From Streptomyces sp. NRRL S-87 (GTDB lineage Bacteria; Actinomycetota; Actinomycetes; Streptomycetales; Streptomycetaceae): DNA of 64,000 nt. Positions 18,898 to 28,036 of the stretch are shown one piece after another (positions within the stretch are counted from its first letter, which is position 1; every line of letters starts with the position of its first letter). A model generated the notes under the pieces. The model saw only the letters and a list, made by a program, of their open reading frames with translations, was not told the DNA's origin and made no database searches. The position numbers and the translations under genes were made by a program. The DNA lies in assembly GCF_000719335.1 (NCBI RefSeq), contig NZ_JOGB01000035.1:1-64000 (forward strand), given 5' to 3'.

Positions 18898-19941
18898 GTG
18901 ACGACCTTTGACGATCGAGCGAGCCTCGCTGATCTGACCAGCACCGCCGAGCGGGTGCGCGGGTCGGTGGAGCGGGTGATCGAGGGCAAGCCCGAGGTCG
19001 TGCGGCTTTCGCTGGTGGTGCTGCTCGCCGAGGGGCACCTGCTCATCGAGGACGTGCCGGGCGTGGGCAAGACGATGCTCGCCAAGACGCTGGCCCGGTC
19101 CATCGACTGCTCGGTGCAGCGCATCCAGTTCACCCCGGACCTGCTGCCGTCCGACATCACGGGCGTCAGCATCTGGGACCAGCAGCGCCGCGAGTTCGAG
19201 TTCAAGCCCGGCGCGATCTTCGCCCAGATCGTGATCGGCGACGAGATCAACCGCGCCTCGCCCAAGACCCAGTCCGCGCTGCTGGAGTCGATGGAGGAGC
19301 GCCAGGTCACCATCGACGGCGAGACCTACCCGCTGCCCAGCCCGTTCATGGTGGTCGCCACCCAGAACCCGGTGGAGATGGAGGGCACCTACCCGCTCCC
19401 CGAGGCCCAGCGCGACCGCTTCATGGCCCGCGTCTCGGTCGGCTACCCCAGCCCCGAGGCCGAGCTGCAGATGCTCGACGTGCACGGCTCGGTCTCCCCG
19501 CTGGACGACCTCCAGCCGGTGGCGCACGCGCACGACATCGTCAAGCTCATAGAGGCCGTGCGGGACGTGTACGTCGCCGAGCCCGTACGGCGCTACGTCG
19601 TCGACCTCGTCGCCGCCACCCGCAACCACCCCGACCTGCGCCTGGGCGCCTCCCCCCGCGCCACGCTGCACCTGCTGCGCGCGGTCAAGGCCTCCGCCGC
19701 CCTCGCCGGCCGCGACTACGTGCTCCCCGACGACGTGCAGGCGCTGGCCGCCCCGGTGCTCGCGCACCGCCTGCTGCCCACCGCGCAGGCCCAGCTGAAC
19801 CGGCGGACCGCCGAGCAGGTCGTCGCCGACATCCTCCAGCGCACCCCCGTGCCCAACGCCGCCGTGCGCAGCCAGGCCACCGCGCCCCGGTTCCAGGAGC
19901 AGGCGTACGGCGAGCAGTCCCCGGGCGGCCGGGGCTACTGA
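18898..19941 (+). CDS. MoxR-family AAA+ ATPase
   Basis: MoxR-type chaperone-like ATPase of 347 residues. Walker A is GVGKT in EDVPGVGKTMLAKTL, Walker B and the following helix read GDEINRASPKTQSALLESMEE, and the sensor and AAA lid motifs (ATQNPVEMEGTYPLPEAQRDRF, GASPRATLHL) are all present. It is the first gene of an operon with a DUF58 protein and a transglutaminase-like membrane protein, a widely conserved set that probably acts on membrane or cell-envelope protein assembly. GTG 18898 has GAGGAGG 5 bases ahead. The stop overlaps the next start (TGATG). Confidence 0.93.
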   Translation: MTTFDDRASLADLTSTAERVRGSVERVIEGKPEVVRLSLVVLLAEGHLLIEDVPGVGKTMLAKTLARSIDCSVQRIQFTPDLLPSDITGVSIWDQQRREFEFKPGAIFAQIVIGDEINRASPKTQSALLESMEERQVTIDGETYPLPSPFMVVATQNPVEMEGTYPLPEAQRDRFMARVSVGYPSPEAELQMLDVHGSVSPLDDLQPVAHAHDIVKLIEAVRDVYVAEPVRRYVVDLVAATRNHPDLRLGASPRATLHLLRAVKASAALAGRDYVLPDDVQALAAPVLAHRLLPTAQAQLNRRTAEQVVADILQRTPVPNAAVRSQATAPRFQEQAYGEQSPGGRGY

Positions 19942-21281
19942 TGGCGAACGGAACGCGTCCGTCCGACGGGTCCGGCCGGGACGGGCTGCGGGCCGCGCTG
20001 TCCGGCCTGACCACCCGGGGCCGCTCCTTCCTGGCGGCCGGCGTGGCGGCCGGGGTCTGCGCGTACGTGCTGGGCCAGCCCGACCTGCTGCGGGTCGGGC
20101 TGCTGCTCGCCGTGCTGCCGCTGCTGTGCGCGGTCGCGCTGCACCGCACCAAGCACCGGGTGGCCTCGACCCGCCTGCTCAGCCCGGGCCGGGTGCCGGC
20201 GGGCGCCGAGGCCCGGGTGCAGCTGCGCATGAACAACGTCTCGCGGCTGCCCACCGGCCTGCTGATGCTGCAGGACCGGGTGCCGTACGTGCTCGGGCCC
20301 CGGCCCCGCTTCGTGCTGGACCGGGTCGAGGGCGGCGGCCGCCGGGAGGTCTCGTACCGGGTGCGCTCGGACCTGCGCGGCCGCTACCCGCTGGGGCCGC
20401 TCCAGCTCCGTCTGACGGACCCCTTCGGGCTGGTGGAGCTCACCCGCTCGTTCACGGCGTACGACACCCTGACCGTCATACCGCGCACCGAGCCGCTGCC
20501 CGCGGTGCGGCTGACCGGCGAGGCCTCCGGCTACGGCGACGGCCGGCAGCGCTCCCTGGCGCTGGCCGGCGACGACGACGTGATCCCGCGCGGCTACCGG
20601 CACGGCGACGACCTGCGCCGGGTGCACTGGCGCTCCACCGCCCGCTACGGCGAACTGATGGTGCGCCGCGAGGAGCAGCCCCAACGGGCCCGGGCCACCG
20701 TGCTGCTGGACACCCGGCGCATCGCCTACCAGGGCGCGGGCCCGGACTCGGCCTTCGAGTGGGCCGTGTCGGGCGCCGCCTCGGCGCTGCTGCACCTGCT
20801 GGAGCGCGGCTTCTCGGTGCGACTGCTGACGGACACCGGCGACGCGGTGGGCGGCGAGGGCGCGGGCGGTTTCTCCGCCGGGGGCCAGGAGTCGGCCGCG
20901 GCGGCCGGGATGATGATGGACATGCTGGCCGTGGTCGGGCACTCCGACGGGGCCGGGCTCTCGCGCGCGCACGACGCGCTGCGGGGCGGCGAGGAGGGGC
21001 TGCTGCTGGCCTTCCTCGGCGACCTGGACGACGCGCAGGTGGAACTGGCGGCGAAGCTGCGTCCGCGCACCGGCGCGGCGGTGGCCTTCGTGCTGGACTC
21101 CGCGGCCTGGGCCGGCGAGGGACCCGGCAGGAGCGCGGACGCGGTCGAGGGAAGGCTGCGGCGGCTGCGCGAGACGGGCTGGACGGCGGTCGCCGCGCTG
21201 CCCGGCGTACCGTTCGCGGACCTGTGGCGGCAGGCGGGGAACGCCCCCGCGGGCCGCGGCACTTCGGGGGGTTGGGCATGA
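19941..21281 (+). CDS. DUF58 domain membrane protein of the MoxR operon
   Basis: 446 residues with two hydrophobic segments near the N-terminus (about 30-70) and a central beta-rich region. The DUF58 hallmark lies in DDVIPRGYRHGDDLRRVHWRSTARYGELMVRREE (about 210-245 here given only by position and key residues Arg-Arg-His-Trp-Arg-Ser). The C-terminal half resembles a von Willebrand-type domain. DUF58 proteins are typical partners of MoxR ATPases; the biochemical role is unknown. The ATG overlaps the moxR stop by one base, and its stop overlaps the next start (ATGA). Confidence 0.9.
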   Translation: MANGTRPSDGSGRDGLRAALSGLTTRGRSFLAAGVAAGVCAYVLGQPDLLRVGLLLAVLPLLCAVALHRTKHRVASTRLLSPGRVPAGAEARVQLRMNNVSRLPTGLLMLQDRVPYVLGPRPRFVLDRVEGGGRREVSYRVRSDLRGRYPLGPLQLRLTDPFGLVELTRSFTAYDTLTVIPRTEPLPAVRLTGEASGYGDGRQRSLALAGDDDVIPRGYRHGDDLRRVHWRSTARYGELMVRREEQPQRARATVLLDTRRIAYQGAGPDSAFEWAVSGAASALLHLLERGFSVRLLTDTGDAVGGEGAGGFSAGGQESAAAAGMMMDMLAVVGHSDGAGLSRAHDALRGGEEGLLLAFLGDLDDAQVELAAKLRPRTGAAVAFVLDSAAWAGEGPGRSADAVEGRLRRLRETGWTAVAALPGVPFADLWRQAGNAPAGRGTSGGWA

Positions 21282-23698
21282 GCAGCCGGACGAGACTGAC
21301 GCTGTGCGCGCTGGCGGCCACGCTGCTGACGGCCGGTTCGCTGCTGCCGCTGGTGCATCCGGCGACCTGGTTCCCGCAGGCCGTGGTACTGGTCGCGATC
21401 CAGGCCGGGGTGGGAACGGGCGCGCGGCGGGTGCCGCTGGCCCGGTCGCTGACCCTGGGGGCGCAGGTCCTGGTGTCGCTGCTGCTGCTGACGCTGCTGT
21501 TCGTCGGCGAGCACGCGCTCTTCGGCGTGCTGCCCGGGCCGGCCGCGATACAGGACTTCGCCGACCTGTACGAGCAGGGCGCCACGGACATCGGGCACTT
21601 CGCCATGCCCGCCCCGCTCACGGACGGCATCCGGCTGATGCTGCTGACCGGCGTGCTGGTCATCGGGCTGCTGGTGGACATGCTGGCGGTCACGTTCCGC
21701 ACGGCGGCCGCGGCCGGCCTGCCGCTGCTGGCGCTGTACTCGGTGGCCGCCGGGCTCTCCCAGGGCGGGGCGGACTGGCTGTGGTTCCTGCTGGCCGGGG
21801 CCGGGTACCTGCTGCTGCTCCTGGCCGAGGGCCGGGACCGGCTCTCGCAGTGGGGCCGGGTCTTCGGGGGCGCCCCGAAGGGCCGCAGCAACGCCGGCCT
21901 GACCTCGGGTGCGGGCGCGGTGGCGCCCGTACGGACGGGGCGGCGGCTGGGTGCGCTGGCGCTGGGCGTCGCGCTGCTGGTGCCGGCCGGCCTGCCGGCG
22001 CTGGAGGGCGGTCTGCTCGGCGGCACGGGTCCGGGCGACGGCGACGGGCTGGGCGGCGGGACGATCTCGGCGGTCAACCCGCTGGTGTCGCTGCAGAGCA
22101 GCCTGAACGTGCCCGAGGACAAGGAGGTGCTGCGCTACCGCACCGACAGCGGGCGCACCACGGAGCAGTACCTGCGGATCGTGGCGCTGGACGAGTTCGA
22201 CGGGCAGTCGTGGAAGACCTCGGAGCGGGAGATCACGGCGGTGCCGGACCGGCTGCCGAACCCGCCGGGGCTGGGCCCGGGCACACCCACGCGCGAGGTG
22301 CGCACCAGCGTGTCGGCGGCCGGCTGGTACGCGCAGACGTACCTGCCGATGCCGTACCCGGCCACGCAGGTGGACGTGAAGGGCAAGTGGCGGTTCGAAC
22401 CGGTGGGCCGGACCCTGGTGGGCGACCGCGGGCAGAGCACGCGGGGGGCGCAGTACACCGTGCGCAGCCTGCAGGTGCAGCCGACGGCGCAGCAGTTGGC
22501 CGGGGCGCCGCGGCCGCCGGCGGAGCTGCTGGCCGAGTACACGCAGGTGCCCGAGAGCCTGCCGGAGTCGGTGGAGCGGACGGCGCTGGAGGTCACCAAG
22601 GGCGCCCGGACCGACTACCAGCGGGCGGTGCGGCTGCAGGACTGGTTCGCCGAGAGCGGCGGCTTCACGTACACGACCCGCGGCAGCTCGGGGTCCGGGA
22701 CGGCGGCGATCGCCCGCTTCCTGAAGGACAAGCAGGGCTTCTGCGTGCACTTCTCCTTCTCGATGGCCGCGATGGCGCGCACCCTGCGCATCCCGGCGCG
22801 GGTGGCGGTGGGCTTCACGGCGGGCTCGCAGCGGGCGGACGGCAGTTGGTCGGTGGGGCTGCGGGACGCGCACGCGTGGCCCGAGCTGTACTTCGAGGGG
22901 GTGGGCTGGACCCGGTTCGAGCCCACGCCGTCGCGCGGCAGCACCCCCGCGTACACCCGGCCCGACCTGCCCTCCGCGCAGCCGTCGGACCCGGCGGCGG
23001 AGGTTCCGGGGCGGACGGACGCGCCGGCTCCGGCGCCGTCCAGGGCCGACCAGTGCCCGGACCAGCTGCGGCGGTTGGGCGAGTGCGGCGGGGCCACGGC
23101 GGGCGTGGCCGCCGACCGGGGCGAGGACGGTCCGTCGCCGCTGTCGGTCGTGCTGGTGGTGCTGGCCGTGCTGGTGGTGGCGGGGCTGCCGCTGCTTCCG
23201 ATGCTGTGGCGTTCGCGGGTACGGGCCCGGCGGCTGGCCTCGGCGGATCCGCTGGAGGCCTGGCGGGAGCTGGGCGACGCGGCCTGGGACGTGGGCATCG
23301 AACCGGACGAGGCGCTGTCGCCGCGGGGTGCGGCGCGGCGGATCGTGCGGCTGGGCGGGCTGGACGTGGTCGCGGCCGAGAGCGTGCACCGGGTCGCCGG
23401 GGCGGTGGAGCGGGCGCTGTACGCGCCGGCTCCGGCACCCGGCGGCGGTGCGCCCGGCGGCGGTACGGCGACCCTGGCCCGGCCGGCCACGACCGCGGGA
23501 GCGGACCTGGCGGCGGACGTGTCGGCGGCGGCCGCGGCGCTGCTGGTCGGTGTCGGCGGACGCACGCGGCTGCGGGCCCGGCTGGCCCCGCGGTCCGGGG
23601 TGCGGGTGCTGTGGGTGGCGCAGGTCCGCTGGGGCGCGGTACGGGCCGGACTGCGGGCCCGGCTGCCGGAGCGCGTGCGGTCGCTGACCGGGCGCTGA
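21278..23698 (+). CDS. Transglutaminase-like membrane protein (TgpA type)
   Basis: 806 residues. The N-terminal region has about six membrane segments (to about 245); then comes a large extracytoplasmic part holding the transglutaminase core. The catalytic Cys is at about residue 489 (KQGFCVHFS) and the His at about 532 (DAHAWPELYFEGVGW), followed by RFEPTPS where many homologues have Asp. One more membrane helix lies at about 620-645, and a cytoplasmic tail follows. Third gene of the MoxR/DUF58 operon. Natural substrates of this family are unknown. Confidence 0.9.
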   Translation: MSSRTRLTLCALAATLLTAGSLLPLVHPATWFPQAVVLVAIQAGVGTGARRVPLARSLTLGAQVLVSLLLLTLLFVGEHALFGVLPGPAAIQDFADLYEQGATDIGHFAMPAPLTDGIRLMLLTGVLVIGLLVDMLAVTFRTAAAAGLPLLALYSVAAGLSQGGADWLWFLLAGAGYLLLLLAEGRDRLSQWGRVFGGAPKGRSNAGLTSGAGAVAPVRTGRRLGALALGVALLVPAGLPALEGGLLGGTGPGDGDGLGGGTISAVNPLVSLQSSLNVPEDKEVLRYRTDSGRTTEQYLRIVALDEFDGQSWKTSEREITAVPDRLPNPPGLGPGTPTREVRTSVSAAGWYAQTYLPMPYPATQVDVKGKWRFEPVGRTLVGDRGQSTRGAQYTVRSLQVQPTAQQLAGAPRPPAELLAEYTQVPESLPESVERTALEVTKGARTDYQRAVRLQDWFAESGGFTYTTRGSSGSGTAAIARFLKDKQGFCVHFSFSMAAMARTLRIPARVAVGFTAGSQRADGSWSVGLRDAHAWPELYFEGVGWTRFEPTPSRGSTPAYTRPDLPSAQPSDPAAEVPGRTDAPAPAPSRADQCPDQLRRLGECGGATAGVAADRGEDGPSPLSVVLVVLAVLVVAGLPLLPMLWRSRVRARRLASADPLEAWRELGDAAWDVGIEPDEALSPRGAARRIVRLGGLDVVAAESVHRVAGAVERALYAPAPAPGGGAPGGGTATLARPATTAGADLAADVSAAAAALLVGVGGRTRLRARLAPRSGVRVLWVAQVRWGAVRAGLRARLPERVRSLTGR

Positions 23699-23720
23699 GC
23701 GTCCGGTCGCCGACCGGACG

Positions 23721-23832
23721 GGAAGTCGACCGGACCGGAAGTCCACCGGACCGGGAGTCGACCAGACCGGGAGTCGACAGGCCCGGGAGTCGACCGGCCC
23801 GGGAGTCGACCGGCCCGGGAGTCGACCGGCTC
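23721..23832. repeat. 16 bp minisatellite, seven copies
   Basis: Seven head-to-tail 16 bp units at 23721, 23737, 23753, 23769, 23785, 23801 and 23817, consensus GGGAGTCGACCGGCCC. Copies 5 and 6 are identical and the outer ones carry 1-3 changes; almost every unit contains the palindrome GTCGAC. It starts 22 bp after the transglutaminase gene and ends 8 bp before a strong hairpin. Confidence 0.9.
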
Positions 23833-23840
23833 CGGAACGC

Positions 23841-23899
23841 GAAGAACGCCGGTGCGGTGAGGCTCGATCCCCCCGAGCCCCACCGCACCGGCGTTCTTC
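23841..23899. terminator. Long bidirectional terminator hairpin between convergent operons
   Basis: The 19 bp perfect arms 23841-23859 and 23881-23899 enclose a second perfect 6 bp stem (23861-23866 with 23874-23879) around a C-rich loop. It sits between the plus-strand MoxR operon and the minus-strand TetR operon, and can end both. The arms begin GAAGAA and end TTCTTC, giving a modest T-rich tail in either direction. Confidence 0.85.
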
Positions 23900-24053
23900 C
23901 GGTCCTGCGGACCGTTTCCCCCGCCCGGAGGCGTGGTCGGCGCTCTCCGGGACGCGTTCGAGGGCCCGATCCGCTCCGCCGCCCCGTGTCGGCGGCGCGG
24001 TTCGGGCTCCCCATCCGCTGGGTCCACTCTCCCGTCCATCCGGGTGCGGGCCC

Positions 24054-24091
24054 ATCCGCGTACCTACTCATCTGTGCGTCTAGGTACGGAT
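24054..24091. other. Inverted repeat near the 3' end of the tetR gene
   Basis: GTACCTA (24060-24066) and TAGGTAC (24081-24087) form a perfect 7 bp inverted repeat with a 14-base gap, extended on the outside by ATCC and GGAT. Nearby ACTCA occurs twice in direct orientation (about 24066 and 24092). The element is AT-richer than its surroundings. Between the hairpin ending at 23899 and tetR (24183) nothing else was recognised. It could be an RNA hairpin or a protein site; the function is unknown. Confidence 0.5.
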
Positions 24092-24182
24092 ACTCAGTTC
24101 TACGTGCCCGGACCCGGCCGGAACGACCGCCGACCGGGTCCATTCGGAACGTTTCGGTCCGCTTCGTGGCGGTGGCTGGCCT

Positions 24183-24830
24183 CTACGCCTCCGACGCGGG
24201 GCTGCCGGTGCCCGAGACCCGGCCGCGCAGCAGCAGCGACAGGGCCGAGTGCACGTCGTCCAGCGACCGTTCGCGCTGGAAGGACTGCCAGTCGAGCGCC
24301 GCCACCAGCACCATGCCGACGAGCGCGGCGGCGGTCAGCTGCACGTCGATCTCCGCGCTCAGCTCGCCCCGTTCGACACCCTCGCGGAGCACCGACTCGA
24401 CGACCGCCACGGCCTCGCCCCGGACCACCATCAGGGTCGGCTGCCAGCTGCGGTTGGTGCGCCACAGCTCGGCGACGTACAGCTGCGTGAAGGCCGGGTA
24501 GGCGTCGATGAAGACCAGACCGGCCCGGATCATCGCGTCCAGCGCCTCGACGCTGCCGCCGCCGCGCCGGCGGACCTCCTCGGCCGCGGACCGCAGCGAG
24601 GCGGTCAGCAGGCCGACGCCGTGCCGCAGCAGCTCCTCGAAGAGGACGGTCTTGCTGGCGAAGTTGTAGTAGACGGTGCCCTTCGCCACTCCCGCCCGCT
24701 CGGCGATCTCGTCCACCGTGGTGGCGGAGAAGCCCTGTTCGGCGATGAGCGTGACGGCGGCCTCGTAGAGCTTCTGCCGCGTCGCCTGGCGGCGGGAGGT
24801 GCCGCCGGTGTCCGTGCTGCTGCTGTCCAT
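24183..24830 (-). CDS. TetR-family transcriptional regulator
   Basis: 215 residues. The N-terminal helix-turn-helix (about 15-60) reads TRQKLYEAAVTLIAEQG and then AGVAKGTVYYNFASKTVLFEEL, typical of TetR. The C-terminal ligand domain is all-helical. It is the third gene of the minus-strand operon after the degenerate ABC ATPase and the YhgE-type protein, 11 bp behind the latter. The 28 bp palindrome at 28037-28064 in front of the operon is its most likely operator, so it would repress its own operon until an unknown ligand binds. The ATG at 24830 was chosen because the HTH follows directly. Confidence 0.92.
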   Translation of the reverse strand: MDSSSTDTGGTSRRQATRQKLYEAAVTLIAEQGFSATTVDEIAERAGVAKGTVYYNFASKTVLFEELLRHGVGLLTASLRSAAEEVRRRGGGSVEALDAMIRAGLVFIDAYPAFTQLYVAELWRTNRSWQPTLMVVRGEAVAVVESVLREGVERGELSAEIDVQLTAAALVGMVLVAALDWQSFQRERSLDDVHSALSLLLRGRVSGTGSPASEA

Positions 24831-24841
24831 GGCGGAGATTC

Positions 24842-26926
24842 TCACAGGCTCAGGTCCGGGTGCAGACGGTCGAGGGTCCACACCTGCTTGCCGCGCGCCG
24901 CGAGGGCGGTGAGCGCGAGGGCACCGGTGGTGAAGGCCACCAGGACCGCGCACGCCTGCCAGACCGGGTCCAGCGGGCCGCCGGTGATGAGCCGGCGCAG
25001 CGCGTCGACGATGTACGACATCGGCAGGTAGGGGTGGACCGCATTGAAGAAGCCGGGGCTCGTCTGGACGGGGTACGTGCCGCCCGCCGAGGTCAGCTGG
25101 AGCATCAGCACCGCGAGGACCAGGATCCGGCCGGCCGCACCGAAGCGGGCGTTGAGCCACTGCACGATGGCGGCGAAGCAGCCGGTGACCAGGACCAGGA
25201 AGCCGATGGTGCCGGCCGCCCGGGCCATCTCCAGGCCCAGGGCCCAGTGCAGTACGGACATCAGCGCGGCCACCTGCAGGACGCCGAGGGCGGCCACGGG
25301 CAGCCAGCCGGCGAGCGCGATCCGCCAGGCGGAGGCGCCGGCCGCGAGGGCGCGCCGGTTCATCGGCTGGATGAGCATGTACGCCACCATGGCGCCGACC
25401 CAGAGGGAGAGCGGGATGAAGTACGGGGCGAAGCCGGTGCCGTAGTTGGGGGCCTTGTGCAGGGACTTGGCCGCGAGCTGGACCGGGTCGGCCATGACCT
25501 CGGTGCGCTGGTCGCGCTCCTGCTCGTCGTAGTCGGGGATCTGGTCCGCACCCTTGTGGAGGCCGCCGGCGAGTTCACCGGAGCCGTCCACCAGCTTGTA
25601 CATGCCGCTGTCGAGCTGGTGGGCGCCGCTCTTGAGCTTGCCGACGCCCGCGTCGAGGACGCTCGAGCCGGAGTGGGCGGAGGCCAGGCCCGTGTGGAGC
25701 TTGCCCAGGCCGGAGGCGACCTTGTGGGCGCCGGAGTTGAGCGCGTTGACCTTCTCGACGGCCGCGTCGAGGTCGTTGGCCAGGTTGGGGGCGCTCGCCT
25801 CCAGGCGGCGGGCCTGCTTCTCCAGCTCCTTCAGCTGGGTGTCGAGCTTCTTCATGTCGCCGCCGCTGTCCTGCACGAGGTTGTTGACGTCACCGGAGAG
25901 CTCGGCGGCCTCGGCGGCGTCGTCGCGGAGCCTCTTGACCCGGTCGCAGCCGGTGACGGTCGTGTCGCCGCCGGCGCAGTGGTCGCGGTAGTAGTCGGCG
26001 AGGCCGTCGGACACGCGCTTGCTGGCGCGGGCGGCGCCGGGGGCGTGCTTGGTGAACGTGTCCAGGTGGTTGCGGACCACCTTGGCGGTGTCGGCGGTCA
26101 GTTCGGCCGCGTCGGCGATCGTCTTGATGTTGTTGCGCAGGAACGGACGGGCCTTGTCGGCCGTGGTGTTCACCTTGCCGGCCAGGGACTGGGTGCCGCC
26201 GGCGATCTGCCGGGCGCCGGTCTCCAGCTGACCGGCGGCCCCGTCGAGCTTGCGCAGGCCCGAGGCGAGGTCGCTGCTGCCGTCCTTGGCGGTGGTGAGG
26301 CCGTCGGCCAGGTCGGACGCGCCCTGCTTGGCCTTGCCGATGCCGCTCTTGAGCGTGTCGGCGCCCTCGGCGGCCTTCACGGTCTGGTCGTGCATGTCGG
26401 AGAAGGAGATGAAGATCTTGTCGAGGAAGCCGCGCGAGGTGCTGCGCGAGGCCGAGGCGCGCACCTCGGAGAAGACCGTCTTGGAGATCGAGCCGACGAT
26501 GTAGTTGTTGGCGTCGTTGGTGCGCACCTGGAGCGCGCCGGTCTCGGGGTTGTCGCCGGCGCTGGAGGCCAGCCGGGTGCTGAAGTCGGCGGGCATGGTG
26601 AGCGAGAGGTAGTACGTGCCGTCCTCGACGCCCTTGGCCGCCTCGGCGGCGCTCACGTCTCGCCAGTCGAAGATCCGGCTCTCGTGCAGCTTGCGGGCGA
26701 TCTCGTCGCCGGCCGCGAGCTCCTTGCCGTCGACCGTCGCGCCCTTGTCGGCGTTCACGAGGGCGACCGGGAGCTTGTCGAGACGGCTGTACGGGTCCCA
26801 GAACGAGCACAGGTACAGGGCGCCGTACAGCAGCGGGAGCAGGAGCAGGGCCACCAGGGCGGCGCGCGGCAGCTTCCCCCTGCCGAAGCGCTTGAGCTCG
26901 AGCGCGGCGAGCCTAGGCGAGCGCAT
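24842..26926 (-). CDS. YhgE/Pip-domain membrane protein
   Basis: 694 residues. One N-terminal membrane segment (about 20-40) is followed by the family motif with WDPYSRLDKLPVALVNAD. A long extracytoplasmic region (about 45-500) is rich in repeats of the type SGL..LDGA..L and predicted coiled coil, and about five C-terminal membrane helices end the protein. The family includes the Lactococcus phage infection protein and ABC-2-type exporters such as EsaA. It overlaps the preceding ABC ATPase gene by 14 bp and precedes tetR. Transport substrate is unknown. Confidence 0.9.
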   Translation of the reverse strand: MRSPRLAALELKRFGRGKLPRAALVALLLLPLLYGALYLCSFWDPYSRLDKLPVALVNADKGATVDGKELAAGDEIARKLHESRIFDWRDVSAAEAAKGVEDGTYYLSLTMPADFSTRLASSAGDNPETGALQVRTNDANNYIVGSISKTVFSEVRASASRSTSRGFLDKIFISFSDMHDQTVKAAEGADTLKSGIGKAKQGASDLADGLTTAKDGSSDLASGLRKLDGAAGQLETGARQIAGGTQSLAGKVNTTADKARPFLRNNIKTIADAAELTADTAKVVRNHLDTFTKHAPGAARASKRVSDGLADYYRDHCAGGDTTVTGCDRVKRLRDDAAEAAELSGDVNNLVQDSGGDMKKLDTQLKELEKQARRLEASAPNLANDLDAAVEKVNALNSGAHKVASGLGKLHTGLASAHSGSSVLDAGVGKLKSGAHQLDSGMYKLVDGSGELAGGLHKGADQIPDYDEQERDQRTEVMADPVQLAAKSLHKAPNYGTGFAPYFIPLSLWVGAMVAYMLIQPMNRRALAAGASAWRIALAGWLPVAALGVLQVAALMSVLHWALGLEMARAAGTIGFLVLVTGCFAAIVQWLNARFGAAGRILVLAVLMLQLTSAGGTYPVQTSPGFFNAVHPYLPMSYIVDALRRLITGGPLDPVWQACAVLVAFTTGALALTALAARGKQVWTLDRLHPDLSL

Positions 26927-28022
26927 CGGAGGTCCCCTTCCGGACGGTGGTACGGGTCTTGGGCTTGCGGTCGCCCTTGGTGAGGGAGGCCGACCCGGGC
27001 CGCGCCGCGGTCGCGGGGGCGGCGACGGTCGTGGACTCGATGGCGGGGTCGGTCGTGGACTCGGGGTCGGAGTCGGGCTTCGGCTCGGACTCGGAGTCGG
27101 GCTCGGACTCGGTGTTCGGCTCGGACTCGGTGGCGGGCTCCGGCTCGGGATCGGTCGCGGGCTCCGGGTCGGGCTTGGTCGTGGGCTCGGGCTCCGGCTC
27201 GGACCCGGGCTCCGGATCGGTGTCCGCGTCGGCCGCCGGAGCGGCGGGCGCCGCGGCGGGCTCCGGATCGGCCCCGGCCGCCACCGCGGGCGCCGCGCCG
27301 GGCACGGGCCGGGCGCTGGGGTCGGGCGCGGCGGCGGTGCGGACGACGACCGCGCCCTCCGGGGCCTCGCTGCAGACGGCCAGCACGGTCGTGCCGCGGT
27401 CGGCGAGGGAGCGCAGCAGGGCCCAGGCCTCGGCGCGCTCGGCGTCCGAGAGCTTGAGGTCGGTGTCGTCCACGGCCACGAGCCGGGGCTGCGACATCAG
27501 GGCCAGTGCCAGCGAGAGCCGCAGCTCCTCCAGGCGCTCCAGGTCGCGGACCGAGGTGCGGGCGCCCTTGGGCAGCGCTTCCACGTCCAGGCCGACCGCG
27601 GCGAGGGCCTCGTCGATCCGGCGGGCGGTGCCCGCGACGCGCTCGCCGCGCGGGCGGAGCAGGGCGCGGACCGGGCCGTCGTAGCGCCGCTGGAGCAGCG
27701 CGCGCTCGCGCAGCTGCTCGGCCACGGTCAGGGACGGGTCGAGGTCGGTGACCCCGGGCACCGGGCCCAGCGCGCTGAGCCGGCGGACCGCGCCCATCTT
27801 CTTCGGCAGTCGGTGGCCGTCGACCTCGGCGTGGCCGGCGGTGGGCTTCATGCGGCCGGTCAGGGCGAGCAGCAGGCAGGTGCGCCCGGAGCCGGACGGG
27901 CCCTCGACGGCGATCAGCGAGCCCGGTGCGGCCTCGACGTCCACGCCCCGGAAGACCCAGCCGCGCGGGCCCTTCATCCCGAAGTCCGCGGCCTTGACGG
28001 CCGCGCCGTGCGGGCTGTCCAC
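26913..28022 (-). CDS. Degenerate ABC-type ATPase with acidic repeat tail
   Basis: 369 residues. Residues 1-210 are an ABC ATPase fold, but key motifs are altered: Walker A reads GPSGSGRT with Arg for the invariant Lys, the LSGGQ signature is replaced by a leucine/glutamate-rich stretch (ERLEELRLSL), and the base after Walker B is Asp (LVAVDDTD) rather than Glu. Residues from about 225 form a disordered tail rich in Pro, Glu, Asp, Ser and Thr with repeated EPEP and SEPD units. GTG 28022 has AGAGGGGGG upstream. It is the first gene of the TetR-controlled operon; ATP hydrolysis is doubtful. Confidence 0.85.
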   Translation of the reverse strand: MDSPHGAAVKAADFGMKGPRGWVFRGVDVEAAPGSLIAVEGPSGSGRTCLLLALTGRMKPTAGHAEVDGHRLPKKMGAVRRLSALGPVPGVTDLDPSLTVAEQLRERALLQRRYDGPVRALLRPRGERVAGTARRIDEALAAVGLDVEALPKGARTSVRDLERLEELRLSLALALMSQPRLVAVDDTDLKLSDAERAEAWALLRSLADRGTTVLAVCSEAPEGAVVVRTAAAPDPSARPVPGAAPAVAAGADPEPAAAPAAPAADADTDPEPGSEPEPEPTTKPDPEPATDPEPEPATESEPNTESEPDSESEPKPDSDPESTTDPAIESTTVAAPATAARPGSASLTKGDRKPKTRTTVRKGTSDALA

Positions 28023-28036
28023 GCCCGTCCCCCCTC

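Noticed and set aside
23721..23832. CRISPR-like array
   Set aside because: The repeats are directly head to tail without spacers of uniform length and no cas genes are nearby. The same applies to the 7, 9, 11 and 21 bp repeats elsewhere.
20726..24055. A 1109-codon minus-strand open frame over the transglutaminase gene
   Set aside because: Shadow frame; the plus-strand protein has membrane segments and the catalytic Cys and His.
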